Source of the DNA: Dehalococcoidia bacterium
Lineage (GTDB): Bacteria > Chloroflexota > Dehalococcoidia > Tepidiformales > Tepidiformaceae
Length of the DNA stretch: 5,248 nt
Reading direction: 5' to 3'
NCBI GenBank assembly: GCA_007126855.1
Contig: SLAK01000079.1
Span: forward strand, 1-5,248
Below, piece after piece: positions 1 through 5,111 of this stretch (its first letter is position 1; the number at the start of each line of letters is the position of its first letter). The translations under genes were made by a program, and so were the position numbers. The notes beneath the pieces are model-generated. The model did no database searches. It had not been told where the DNA came from and worked only from the letters and a program-made list of their open reading frames with translations.

Positions 1-23
1 AAGCGGAGCCGGCCAGAGTTCCG

Positions 24-45
24 GGCGGCGGCAAGTAGCGCCGCC
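24..45 (-). terminator. GC-rich hairpin directly after the distal TAA
   Basis: A perfect 7-bp inverted repeat (GGCGGCG at 24-30 and CGCCGCC at 39-45) encloses an 8-base loop. On the minus strand it begins immediately after the TAA at 46-48 that closes the frame lying beyond the amber stop of the acidic repeat protein. No T-run follows, so it is not a textbook intrinsic terminator. GC-rich genomes often use such hairpins for termination or 3'-end protection. Its position suggests that the transcript, and originally the gene, ended here rather than at the TAG about 80 bases earlier. Confidence 0.45.
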
Positions 46-126
46 TTAGAACAGGTCGTCGTCCCAGCGTTTGCGCAGGCGCTTGCGCTCCTCGTCAATC
101 GCCGCCCGCAGCTCATCGTCAAGCTA
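46..126 (-). pseudogene. In-frame 25-codon continuation beyond the amber stop of the acidic repeat protein
   Basis: Reading on from the TAG at 124-126 in the same frame gives 25 sense codons and then TAA at 46-48. The peptide begins LDDELRAAIDEERKRL and ends RWDDDLF. It has no start codon or ribosome binding site of its own. It aligns without gaps over 22 columns to the two modules inside the upstream protein, including the shared [LI][RK]AA[VI][DE] core. The TAG sits on the column where both earlier modules have Glu, encoded GAG in each. I infer that the ancestral protein was 172 residues and lost its last module by a single GAG-to-TAG change. Alternatives are amber read-through, a sequencing error, or a duplication made downstream of an existing stop. 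Confidence 0.65.
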
Positions 127-297
127 CAGGTCGTCGTCATTGGTGAATTGCGCCCACCATCGCTCGACGTCGCGCTCCACAGCCGCCTTCAAATCCTCGT
201 CCAGCTCGAAGTCCCCGGACTCCAGACTGTCCCAGTATTCCTGCATCACCTGCAGATCATGGTCGACCGCCGCACGGATCCGGTCTTCAAACTCGAG
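64..297 (-). repeat. Three diverged tandem 22-residue modules in the acidic protein
   Basis: Module 1 is residues 90-111 (bases 232-297), module 2 residues 119-140 (145-210), and module 3 would be residues 146-167 (64-129) if the TAG is counted as residue 147. The pattern is hydrophobic, E, hydrophobic, two or three acidic or polar residues, [IL][RK]AA[VI][DE], then a charged helix ending in an aromatic residue. Repeat starts are 29 and 27 residues apart. Similarity is clear in protein but weak in DNA, so the modules are old. Each probably forms an amphipathic helix. The third is distinctly more basic (ERKRLRKR) than the first two. Confidence 0.7.
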
Positions 298-564
298 ATC
301 CCCGGCGCCATTGCCGTTGCCCGCCGCCTTTTCCAGGTCGTCGAACCAGTCGCCGAGCAGCAACTCCTCCGCGTCGCCGCCGAATTCCATCGTCGCCGCG
401 GTGTGCATCCGGTCCATCAGGTCGGGGTACGGCCGGGGTTGAGGCGCAAAGTGCCCGGCGACGATGTCGGTCGCCAGCTCCTCCGCAGTGCAGCCGAGCG
501 CCTCCGCCTCGGCGGCCAGCGCCTCGATCAGGTCGTCCGGCAAATCGATGTGCAGCCTGCCCAT
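124..564 (-). CDS. Acidic repeat protein with ribbon-helix-helix-like N-terminus (146 aa, probably truncated)
   Basis: I do not recognise a named family. Residues 3-38 look like a ribbon-helix-helix fold: a short strand (RLHIDLP), a helix (DLIEALAAEAEALG), a turn, and a second helix (TAEELATDIVAGHF). This fold is typical of CopG/Arc-type regulators and antitoxins, so DNA binding or dimerisation is possible but inferred. A Pro-rich linker (about 41-48), an acidic stretch (60-80) and a Gly/Asn linker (82-88) follow, then two 22-residue modules (90-111, 119-140). The whole chain is strongly acidic, with no signal peptide or membrane segment, so it should be cytosolic. The ATG lies 2 bases after the stop of the VOC gene, with GGAG (570-573) five bases upstream inside that gene's last codons, which indicates translational coupling. 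The TAG stop seems premature: a third module follows in frame. No toxin partner is visible, so an antitoxin role is not supported. Confidence 0.7.
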   Translation of the reverse strand: MGRLHIDLPDDLIEALAAEAEALGCTAEELATDIVAGHFAPQPRPYPDLMDRMHTAATMEFGGDAEELLLGDWFDDLEKAAGNGNGAGDLEFEDRIRAAVDHDLQVMQEYWDSLESGDFELDEDLKAAVERDVERWWAQFTNDDDL

Positions 565-566
565 CG

Positions 567-1193
567 CTACTCCAGCTCCACCTCGCCATCGGGCGTTTCG
601 ATGATGGCCACCAGCCGCGGTTCCGGGCCCGGGATCACCGAAACGTCGATCGTGTCCAGCGCCAGCAGCGCATCAATGACCGCCGGCGCGTTCGGGTGCT
701 CGCCGCGCAGCCGCACCAATCGGCACCCGCCGGGCGCGTTTTTCGCAGGGTGCGGTGTATCGCCCCAGTCGATCAGAAACGGCACAAGCCCATCGCCGAA
801 CGGCTCGCGTGCCCGGGTCAGCGTCCAGCTCAGCTTGCCGCCTTCGGGCAGGTCGCGTGACATCGGCTGCGGGTCGCCGGGGTCGTAGCCCATCCTGCGC
901 GCCCGCGCCACCAATCCCTCGATATCGTTGCTGGCCAGGGCCCAGGTCACCAGCTTCGGGCGGTCCAGGTGGTCCAGTCCGAAGGGCCGCTCGCGGTCCT
1001 TCGGGGGGTCCTGTGCCGGGTCCGGGCCAATGATCTCCAGGTAGGTCTCATCCCCCAGCGACAGCAACGCGTTGTGCGTTCCGGCGCTCGGGTGCTTGCC
1101 GCCGGGGGTTGCCCGCACGCCCAGCAGCGCTTCTAGCTTATCGATCGCGGCATCCACGTCGGGCGCTCCGTACACCAGGTGGTCAATCGTCAC
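567..1193 (-). CDS. VOC-fold glyoxalase-like domain protein (208 aa)
   Basis: The protein resembles the Glyoxalase_3-type (PF13468) branch of the vicinal oxygen chelate superfamily, whose members include glyoxalases, dioxygenases and many proteins of unknown substrate. The N-terminal half has the classic beta-alpha-beta start: IDHLVYGAPDVDAAIDKLEALLGV, with His5 in the usual metal position (residues 3-26), then GTHNALLSLGD (39-48) and YLEIIG (51-56), where Glu53 is the likely partner ligand. A second, more diverged half follows (about 80-208), with WTLTRAR, PFLIDWGDTPHPA (138-150) and a C-terminal paired-strand region. Length and the absence of a signal peptide fit the cytosolic family. The start is GTG at 1191-1193 with AAAGGAG at 1200-1206 and a 6-base spacer. 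It is first in a two-gene unit with the acidic repeat protein and has a sigma70-like promoter close upstream. The fold assignment is good; the substrate is unknown. Confidence 0.8.
   Translation of the reverse strand: MTIDHLVYGAPDVDAAIDKLEALLGVRATPGGKHPSAGTHNALLSLGDETYLEIIGPDPAQDPPKDRERPFGLDHLDRPKLVTWALASNDIEGLVARARRMGYDPGDPQPMSRDLPEGGKLSWTLTRAREPFGDGLVPFLIDWGDTPHPAKNAPGGCRLVRLRGEHPNAPAVIDALLALDTIDVSVIPGPEPRLVAIIETPDGEVELE
570..573 (-). promoter_or_regulatory. Ribosome binding site inside the end of the VOC gene
   Basis: GGAG lies within the last codons of the VOC gene, five bases before the ATG at 564. It fixes the start of the acidic repeat protein. Because the ribosome ending the upstream gene sits on it, the two proteins are probably made together from one mRNA. 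Confidence 0.6.
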
Positions 1194-1199
1194 ACGTGT

Positions 1200-1206
1200 C
1201 TCCTTT
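1200..1206 (-). promoter_or_regulatory. Ribosome binding site deciding the GTG start of the VOC gene
   Basis: AAAGGAG stands six bases before the GTG at 1193, an ideal spacing. It supports the GTG start, and the protein from there begins with the conserved MTIDHLVY-type VOC opening. Confidence 0.7.
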
Positions 1207-1223
1207 GCTGGAGCCTTCGCACT

Positions 1224-1251
1224 ATCATCACAGCGGGAAACCGTGAGTCAA
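1224..1251 (-). promoter_or_regulatory. Sigma70-like promoter for the VOC/acidic-protein operon
   Basis: On the minus strand, TTGACT (1246-1251, five of six matches to the -35 consensus) is followed after 16 bases by GATGAT (1224-1229, four of six matches to the -10 box). Transcription would start near 1217, giving a leader of about 24 bases that carries the ribosome binding site. Position and spacing are good. The call rests on consensus matching only. Confidence 0.5.
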
Positions 1252-1257
1252 GCGACG

Positions 1258-1293
1258 GCATAGTCTTGATACAAAGTCTCATACAGGCTATGC
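1258..1293. repeat. Direct and inverted repeats upstream of the VOC promoter
   Basis: Two near-identical copies, AGTCTTGATAC (1262-1272) and AGTCTCATAC (1275-1284), lie head to tail 13 bases apart. They are framed by the inverted repeat GCATAG (1258-1263) and CTATGC (1288-1293). The block sits just upstream of the predicted -35 box at 1246-1251, a usual place for an activator site. No regulator is encoded next to it unless the ribbon-helix-helix-like protein acts here. Confidence 0.35.
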
Positions 1294-1324
1294 TTGCCTC
1301 GCGCCAGGTGGCGTCACAGCGGCC

Positions 1325-1361
1325 GCCGGCGGGCAGTTCCTCCTCCTTCCTGCCCGCCGGC
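1325..1361 (-). terminator. Perfect 12-bp stem hairpin after the MgtC/DUF4010 gene
   Basis: GCCGGCGGGCAG (1325-1336) and CTGCCCGCCGGC (1350-1361) form a perfect 12-bp stem around a 13-base loop. On the minus strand the hairpin begins 32 bases after the TAG of the membrane-protein gene and precedes the next promoter, where a terminator would be expected. No T-run follows on either strand. The loop on the minus-strand RNA is all purine (GAAGGAGGAGGAA). It is probably a terminator or a 3'-end stabiliser. The rest of the 200-base gap (1194-1393) holds the promoter and repeats described separately and no gene that I can see. Confidence 0.55.
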
Positions 1362-1393
1362 CCTCTCCATTATCGTGCCATTGCGTGGTGCGC

Positions 1394-2668
1394 CTACAAG
1401 ACCGCCAGTGCCAGAGCCCCGCCAGCCCACAGCGCACCCAGCACCGCCAGCAGGCCCGGCCACACGCGCATCGCGTATGCCTTGCCGCCGGTCGTGAACG
1501 CGATAAGCATCTTCGAGGCGGTGTTCGTAGTCATCGCCATCAGGATTGGCAGCACCGCCTGGTCCGCATCCAGTTGCCCGGCGGCGACCAGCGAGGCGAC
1601 CGAAAGCGCAGGTGCATGGGTGTCTGCCACCCCGGCAATCGCCACGGCTGCGATCACTCCCCGCTGCCCAACTGTCTCATCGAGCGCGGCCGACGCGAAC
1701 AGCACGATTGTCAGGATCGTCGGGAAACCCAGGGCCACGCGCAGGTCGAATGGCCGGCCCGTTTGCGGCGCCTCGGCCGTCGAGCGGAGTCCGAGCAGGG
1801 CAAAGCCGCCCCCGTAGACCAGCGCCAGCAGTGCACCGAATATCAGTGCCGGTGCCATGGCTTCAAGCGTGACTGCGCTTGCCGCGGCCAGGAAAATCCC
1901 CATCTGCACCAGCGTCGCCACCGAAGACAGCATCGCCCCGCCCGCCGTCGGGCCGACCACTTCCGGCTGCTGGCGCGCGCGCGCGCCCATCGCCCCAATG
2001 GTTGCGGTGCTCGAAACGAAGCCCGCGGCGAAACCCGATAGCGCCAGCCCGAGCTGCGGCCCTACTGCGCGCATGGCAATGTAGCCCGCGCCGCTGACGC
2101 CCATGATCAGCACCACGAAGAGCCACACGCGGAAGGGGTTGAACACATCGTAGGGCCCGATCGTCGTGTCCGGCACGAACGGCAGGATGACCAGTGCCGC
2201 GCCCGCGAATAGCAGCGCGTCGCGCAACTCATCTTCGGTCAGCACGCGGTTCACGAAGTCGTGCAGCGCCCGCCGGGCCGCCAGCAGGACAGTGACGGTC
2301 ACCCCCGCGGCAGCGGCCAGCTCGGGGAGTTCGTGCGCCAGCACGCCCAGCAGGAACACGGTCACCAGCGAGACTTCGGTGGTGATGCCCGGGTCATCGC
2401 GCTCGCCGTAGACATAACTCAGGGCGGCGACCAGCGCCACAAAGCCGCCGGCGACCACCAGCACGGGCCACGTGCCGATGACTGCCGCCAGTCCGCCCAG
2501 CAGGCCAATGAGCGCGAAGGTACGAATGCCCGCAGCGGCGCGGCCTTGCCCCGCCCCTTTGCGGCGCTCGCGTTCCGTGCCGACAAGCAGTCCGATGCCG
2601 GTCGCCACGGCCAGCGTGAGCGCCGCCTCCATCGGCTCGTCGATCAGGTTCCCTTCGAAGGCGAACAC
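1394..2668 (-). CDS. MgtC/SapB and DUF4010 family integral membrane protein (424 aa)
   Basis: This is a polytopic inner-membrane protein. Residues about 14-135 match the MgtC/SapB family (PF02308), with its hallmark GLLVGTERERR (26-36) after the first helix and GIRTFALIGLLGG (47-59). Residues about 175-420 match DUF4010 (PF13194), with FNPFRVWLFVVLIMGVSGAGY (176-196), a Gly/Ser/Thr-rich SGFAAGFVSSTATIGAMG segment (211-228) and TNTASKM (381-387). I count roughly 12-13 hydrophobic segments, with no signal peptide. Length fits the two-domain family. The function is unknown; a transport role is often supposed for these proteins, and MgtC itself is linked to survival at low magnesium. The start is GTG at 2666-2668, since an in-frame TGA lies a short way upstream with no other start between. 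There is no good ribosome binding site, and a -10-like TATGAT sits so close that the mRNA may be leaderless. Met13 is an alternative start. Confidence 0.85.
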   Translation of the reverse strand: MFAFEGNLIDEPMEAALTLAVATGIGLLVGTERERRKGAGQGRAAAGIRTFALIGLLGGLAAVIGTWPVLVVAGGFVALVAALSYVYGERDDPGITTEVSLVTVFLLGVLAHELPELAAAAGVTVTVLLAARRALHDFVNRVLTEDELRDALLFAGAALVILPFVPDTTIGPYDVFNPFRVWLFVVLIMGVSGAGYIAMRAVGPQLGLALSGFAAGFVSSTATIGAMGARARQQPEVVGPTAGGAMLSSVATLVQMGIFLAAASAVTLEAMAPALIFGALLALVYGGGFALLGLRSTAEAPQTGRPFDLRVALGFPTILTIVLFASAALDETVGQRGVIAAVAIAGVADTHAPALSVASLVAAGQLDADQAVLPILMAMTTNTASKMLIAFTTGGKAYAMRVWPGLLAVLGALWAGGALALAVL

Positions 2669-2674
2669 GAGCCC

Positions 2675-2702
2675 ATCATATGAACCAGCGGCTCACAGTC
2701 AT
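2675..2702 (-). promoter_or_regulatory. Possible promoter for a leaderless MgtC/DUF4010 mRNA
   Basis: On the minus strand, ATGACT (2697-2702, four of six matches to the -35 box) is followed after 16 bases by TATGAT (2675-2680, five of six matches to the -10 box). The predicted start of transcription falls at about 2668, which is the first base of the GTG start codon. This agrees with the lack of a Shine-Dalgarno sequence there. Consensus evidence only. Confidence 0.35.
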
Positions 2703-2743
2703 CTCCGGGCAATCACCGAGTTCCCACGTGCCGGTACCCGGTC

Positions 2744-4279
2744 TCAGGCGCTCACTGTCTGGTCCCAGAATCCGCGTTCTGGCTCGCGGGGGCGCTCCTC
2801 AACTTGAAGCTCCCGGCCGAGCCGCATCGTCCATCGCTGGCCCGATTCATAGGCGGGCCATTCAGGCAGCGCCGGTGTCGACGGTGAACCAAACCGCGCG
2901 AAACGCGCCCAGGCCACCTGCATCGCGTTCGAAAGCTCCCCGGCCTGCGTCCCCGTGCCCGTGAAACCGCGCACGCCCGGGTGGTCGTAGGTGCCGAAGA
3001 CGAAGGGCACTTCCGCCAGGTGTGGCGACCCAAGCGCACCGCCAGCCGCCGGGGACGGCCAGTCGAACACATAGGTGTAGACCGGCACGTATTTTGCCTG
3101 CAGCTCCGCCAGCCGCATCGCCGGCCAGCGGAAGACATAGTCCGTCGCGATCGCGCAGAGCAGCTCACGCGGTGAGGTGTCTTCTTCTCGCTCCTCACGC
3201 GCCGCGCGGTACGCCTCGATGGCTGCGAATGCCCGCTCGTCCGGGTGCTCACCGCCGACAAGCTGTGCCACTCGCGCCACAAGCGCTTCCTCGTCGAGCT
3301 CATCAAGCGACGGGTCGAGCCTGTAGAACAGCTTCATCTCGTCTTCGTTCGTCCCGATCAGCACCGAGACGCTGCTGGCCGACCCATCGGCGATCGCGTG
3401 GAAAGGGTCCGCCGGGATCTGCAGGTCATCACCCACCGGCCCGTAGGACGCTCCGCTGGCCAGCGGAGTGGACCGATCCTGCGCCGTCGCCAGGTCTTCG
3501 GCGGGGATTTCGCGCAGCCGCTGCGCCTGTCCCGGCGCCAGCCCCAGGTCGTCGAGCAGGCGCTGCGCCACCGCGCTCGCCGCCTCCGGCGTCTGCAGCA
3601 GGTTCGCGGAACCGCTTTGCAGGATTGCCTTCTGGAACAGCCCCGTGGTCGCCGGCATCGAGAGCATCGCTGCGATGCTTATCGCCCCCGCCGATTCGCC
3701 GAAAACGGTCACGTTCGCCGGGTCCCCGCCAAAGGCCTGGATCTCCGACTTCACCCAGTTGAGGGCGGCAACCTGGTCCAGGATGCCCTGGTTCCCCGAG
3801 GCATCGCACTCGTCTTCACACAGGTCGTCTAGCCGCAAGAAGCCAAAGGCACCCAGCCGGTAATTGATCGTCACGACCACCACGTCGCCGCTCTTCGCCA
3901 GCGCGCTGCCGTCGTACATCGGCAGCGATCCGGCGCCGGTCACGAAGCCGCCTCCGTGGATCCACACCATCACCGGGCGCCGCCGCCCGTCCGCTGCGGG
4001 CGTCCAGATGTTCAAAGAGAGGCAGTCTTCACCCTGCTCCGGGTAGTCCAGCGTCAGGACCTGTTCCAGTACGCCGCCGCTTGTGTCCGCCTGGAAGCAG
4101 CACTTGCCGAACGTGGTCGCATCCAGGACCCCCGTCCATTCTTCAACTGGCTCCGGCGGCCGAAAACGAAGGTCGCCCTCCGGCGGCCGCGCGTAAGGAA
4201 GCCCCCGGAACACCTCCACCCCATCCTCACACGTGCCGCGTATCGCCCCCAGGCTCGTCTCTGCTATTGCATCCGTCAT
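2744..4279 (-). CDS. Type-B carboxylesterase, alpha/beta hydrolase (511 aa)
   Basis: The protein belongs to the carboxylesterase type B family (PF00135; bacterial relatives include p-nitrobenzyl esterase). It hydrolyses carboxylic esters. The oxyanion-hole motif HGGG is at 108-111, the EDCLSLNIW signature at 84-92, and the nucleophile motif FGGDPANVTVFGESAGA at 183-199 with Ser196 as catalytic serine. Glu314 (in NEDEMKLF) and His420 (in SPHLAEVPFVFG) complete the triad by comparison with the family. Length is typical. No signal peptide is seen, so it is likely cytosolic. Cys60/61 and Cys86 are in the place of the first disulfide of secreted relatives. A short acidic CEDEC insertion is at 154-158. 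The ATG at 4279 has GGAGG (4287-4291) seven bases upstream. It lies 117 bases after the O-methyltransferase and 75 before the membrane protein. The natural ester is unknown. Confidence 0.93.
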   Translation of the reverse strand: MTDAIAETSLGAIRGTCEDGVEVFRGLPYARPPEGDLRFRPPEPVEEWTGVLDATTFGKCCFQADTSGGVLEQVLTLDYPEQGEDCLSLNIWTPAADGRRRPVMVWIHGGGFVTGAGSLPMYDGSALAKSGDVVVVTINYRLGAFGFLRLDDLCEDECDASGNQGILDQVAALNWVKSEIQAFGGDPANVTVFGESAGAISIAAMLSMPATTGLFQKAILQSGSANLLQTPEAASAVAQRLLDDLGLAPGQAQRLREIPAEDLATAQDRSTPLASGASYGPVGDDLQIPADPFHAIADGSASSVSVLIGTNEDEMKLFYRLDPSLDELDEEALVARVAQLVGGEHPDERAFAAIEAYRAAREEREEDTSPRELLCAIATDYVFRWPAMRLAELQAKYVPVYTYVFDWPSPAAGGALGSPHLAEVPFVFGTYDHPGVRGFTGTGTQAGELSNAMQVAWARFARFGSPSTPALPEWPAYESGQRWTMRLGRELQVEERPREPERGFWDQTVSA

Positions 4280-4286
4280 ACCTGTG

Positions 4287-4291
4287 CCTCC
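4287..4291 (-). promoter_or_regulatory. Ribosome binding site of the carboxylesterase
   Basis: A full GGAGG lies seven bases before the ATG at 4279. It settles the start; the protein then begins with the family-typical N-terminal strand and GAIRG motif. Confidence 0.75.
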
Positions 4292-4353
4292 GGCCGACGG
4301 TTCGCGCGCCGGGCCAGGTGCCGGGCGCTGAGCGTGAACCGATGGTGCTTTCC

Positions 4354-4359
4354 ATCATA
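4354..4359 (-). promoter_or_regulatory. Candidate -10 box upstream of the carboxylesterase
   Basis: TATGAT on the minus strand matches five of six bases of the -10 consensus and would give a leader of about 68 bases. No convincing -35 box is found at a spacing of 15-18 bases. The eight bases TATGATGG are identical to those at the possible promoter of the membrane-protein gene. No terminator is visible after the O-methyltransferase, so co-transcription with it is equally possible. Confidence 0.25.
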
Positions 4360-4396
4360 GCCTCGCGAGTCCTTTACCATCGTCCCGCCCGCGTCC

Positions 4397-5038
4397 TCAT
4401 GTCTTGTGGATAAGCATCAGCCCGTCGCGCACGGTGAGCAGCACACACTCCACGCGGTCATCCCGGCTCACATGGCGGTTGAACTCGCGGATGGCTACCG
4501 TGTCCGCGCTCTCGTCGTCGCTATCCATCACCTGGCCATCCCAGAGCACGTTGTCCGCCGCGATGAAACCCCCGGGCGCCAGCAGCGGCAGGATTGCCTC
4601 GTAGTAGCGGATGTAGTTGGTCTTGTCCGCGTCGATGAATGCGAAATCGATGGGCGCGCGTACATGCGCCAGGCTGTCCATCGCGTGCCCCACCCGGATC
4701 TCGACGCGGTCGGCATAGGGCGTCGCGTCGATGTGCTCCTGCGCGATACGTGCGTGCGTCTCGTTCACCTCGAGCGTCACGATCCGGCCACCCTCGGGCA
4801 GCGCCTCGGCCATGCACAGCGATGAATAGCCCGTGAAGGTGCCCACCTCGAGCACATGCATCGGCTTGATCATCGCCACCAGCATCTTCAGCAGCCGCCC
4901 CTCCAGGTGGCCGATGATCATCTGCGCCTCGTCCGAAAACTTGCGGGTGTTCGCCTGGATTGCCCGCAGGTAGCCCGGTTCCGGCGTGCTGTGCGCCTGC
5001 GCGTACGCCTCGATCCCGGGCAAGGTCAGCTCTCTCAT
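4397..5038 (-). CDS. SAM-dependent class I O-methyltransferase (213 aa)
   Basis: This is a member of the Methyltransf_3 family (PF01596; the caffeoyl-CoA and catechol O-methyltransferase type). It transfers the methyl group of S-adenosylmethionine to a hydroxyl, usually with a divalent metal. Numbered from the start at 5038: the SAM-binding motif VLEVGTFTGYSS is at 62-73, the acidic ribose ligand Glu90 follows in TLEVNE, and FIDADKTNY (135-143) and ADNVLW (161-166) supply the likely metal ligands Asp136, Asp162 and Asn163. Length and order are typical of the bacterial family, and the protein should be cytosolic. The chosen ATG has a strong GGAGGAG tract just upstream. A longer frame back to 5110 would run through that ribosome binding site and adds no family sequence. 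The gene is divergent from the crotonase gene. The methyl acceptor cannot be told from sequence; small phenolics are common for the family. Confidence 0.9.
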   Translation of the reverse strand: MRELTLPGIEAYAQAHSTPEPGYLRAIQANTRKFSDEAQMIIGHLEGRLLKMLVAMIKPMHVLEVGTFTGYSSLCMAEALPEGGRIVTLEVNETHARIAQEHIDATPYADRVEIRVGHAMDSLAHVRAPIDFAFIDADKTNYIRYYEAILPLLAPGGFIAADNVLWDGQVMDSDDESADTVAIREFNRHVSRDDRVECVLLTVRDGLMLIHKT

Positions 5039-5045
5039 CGTTTCA

Positions 5046-5055
5046 CTCCTCCTCC
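5046..5055 (-). promoter_or_regulatory. Ribosome binding site deciding the O-methyltransferase start
   Basis: GGAGGAGGAG on the minus strand ends seven bases before the ATG at 5038. It argues strongly for that start over the in-frame ATG at 5110, which would place the site inside the coding sequence. Confidence 0.8.
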
Positions 5056-5087
5056 CCTGGTGCGCCAGGAACGGGTACATTTCCCGT
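5056..5087. promoter_or_regulatory. Two adjacent inverted repeats in the divergent intergenic region
   Basis: Between the divergent starts (5039-5111) lie CCTGG-tgcg-CCAGG (5056-5069) and ACGGG-tacattt-CCCGT (5071-5087). The first touches the O-methyltransferase ribosome binding site. They could be operators for a regulator acting on both genes, or hairpins in the O-methyltransferase leader. No clear -35/-10 pair is visible on either strand in these 73 bases, so the promoters may overlap the genes or be non-consensus. Confidence 0.3.
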
Positions 5088-5100
5088 ACGCCACTCCAGA

Positions 5101-5104
5101 GGAG
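5101..5104 (+). promoter_or_regulatory. Ribosome binding site deciding the TTG start of the crotonase gene
   Basis: GGAG (in AGAGGAGA) stands seven bases before the TTG at 5112. No ATG or GTG is available in frame nearby, and the homologous sequence begins right at this codon. Confidence 0.65.
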
Positions 5105-5111
5105 AATCACT

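Noticed and set aside
124..569. Genome-wide reassignment of TAG as a sense codon
   Set aside because: The VOC gene (567-569) and the membrane-protein gene (1394-1396) also end with TAG at positions that fit full-length proteins, so TAG appears to be a normal stop here. Only a local mutation or local read-through remains likely.
148..888. Plus-strand open frame of 246 codons spanning the acidic protein and VOC genes
   Set aside because: It is antisense to two genes with recognisable proteins and good ribosome sites. Its product is Arg/Ser/Pro-rich low-complexity sequence typical of the complement of GC-rich coding DNA, and it has no family motifs.
124..1193. Toxin-antitoxin pair made of the VOC and RHH-like proteins
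   Set aside because: The VOC-like protein has no similarity that I can see to a known toxin, the order and sizes are not typical, and the RHH call is itself tentative.
1179..2041. Overlapping plus-strand open frames opposite the MgtC/DUF4010 gene
   Set aside because: The minus-strand frame encodes a coherent multi-spanning membrane protein with family motifs. The plus frames are shadow frames from GC-rich codon bias.
3245..3832. Plus-strand 195-codon frame opposite the carboxylesterase
   Set aside because: The carboxylesterase has an intact triad and signatures across this stretch, while the antisense product is Arg-rich with no recognisable domain.
4341..4356. Short hairpin GATGG-tgcttt-CCATC between O-methyltransferase and carboxylesterase
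   Set aside because: A 5-bp stem with no T-run is too weak to call a terminator or regulator in a GC-rich genome.
5039..5110. N-terminal extension of the O-methyltransferase to an ATG at 5110
   Set aside because: It would translate through a strong GGAGGAG ribosome site, lacks family similarity, and overlaps almost to the crotonase start. The ATG at 5038 has ideal spacing.
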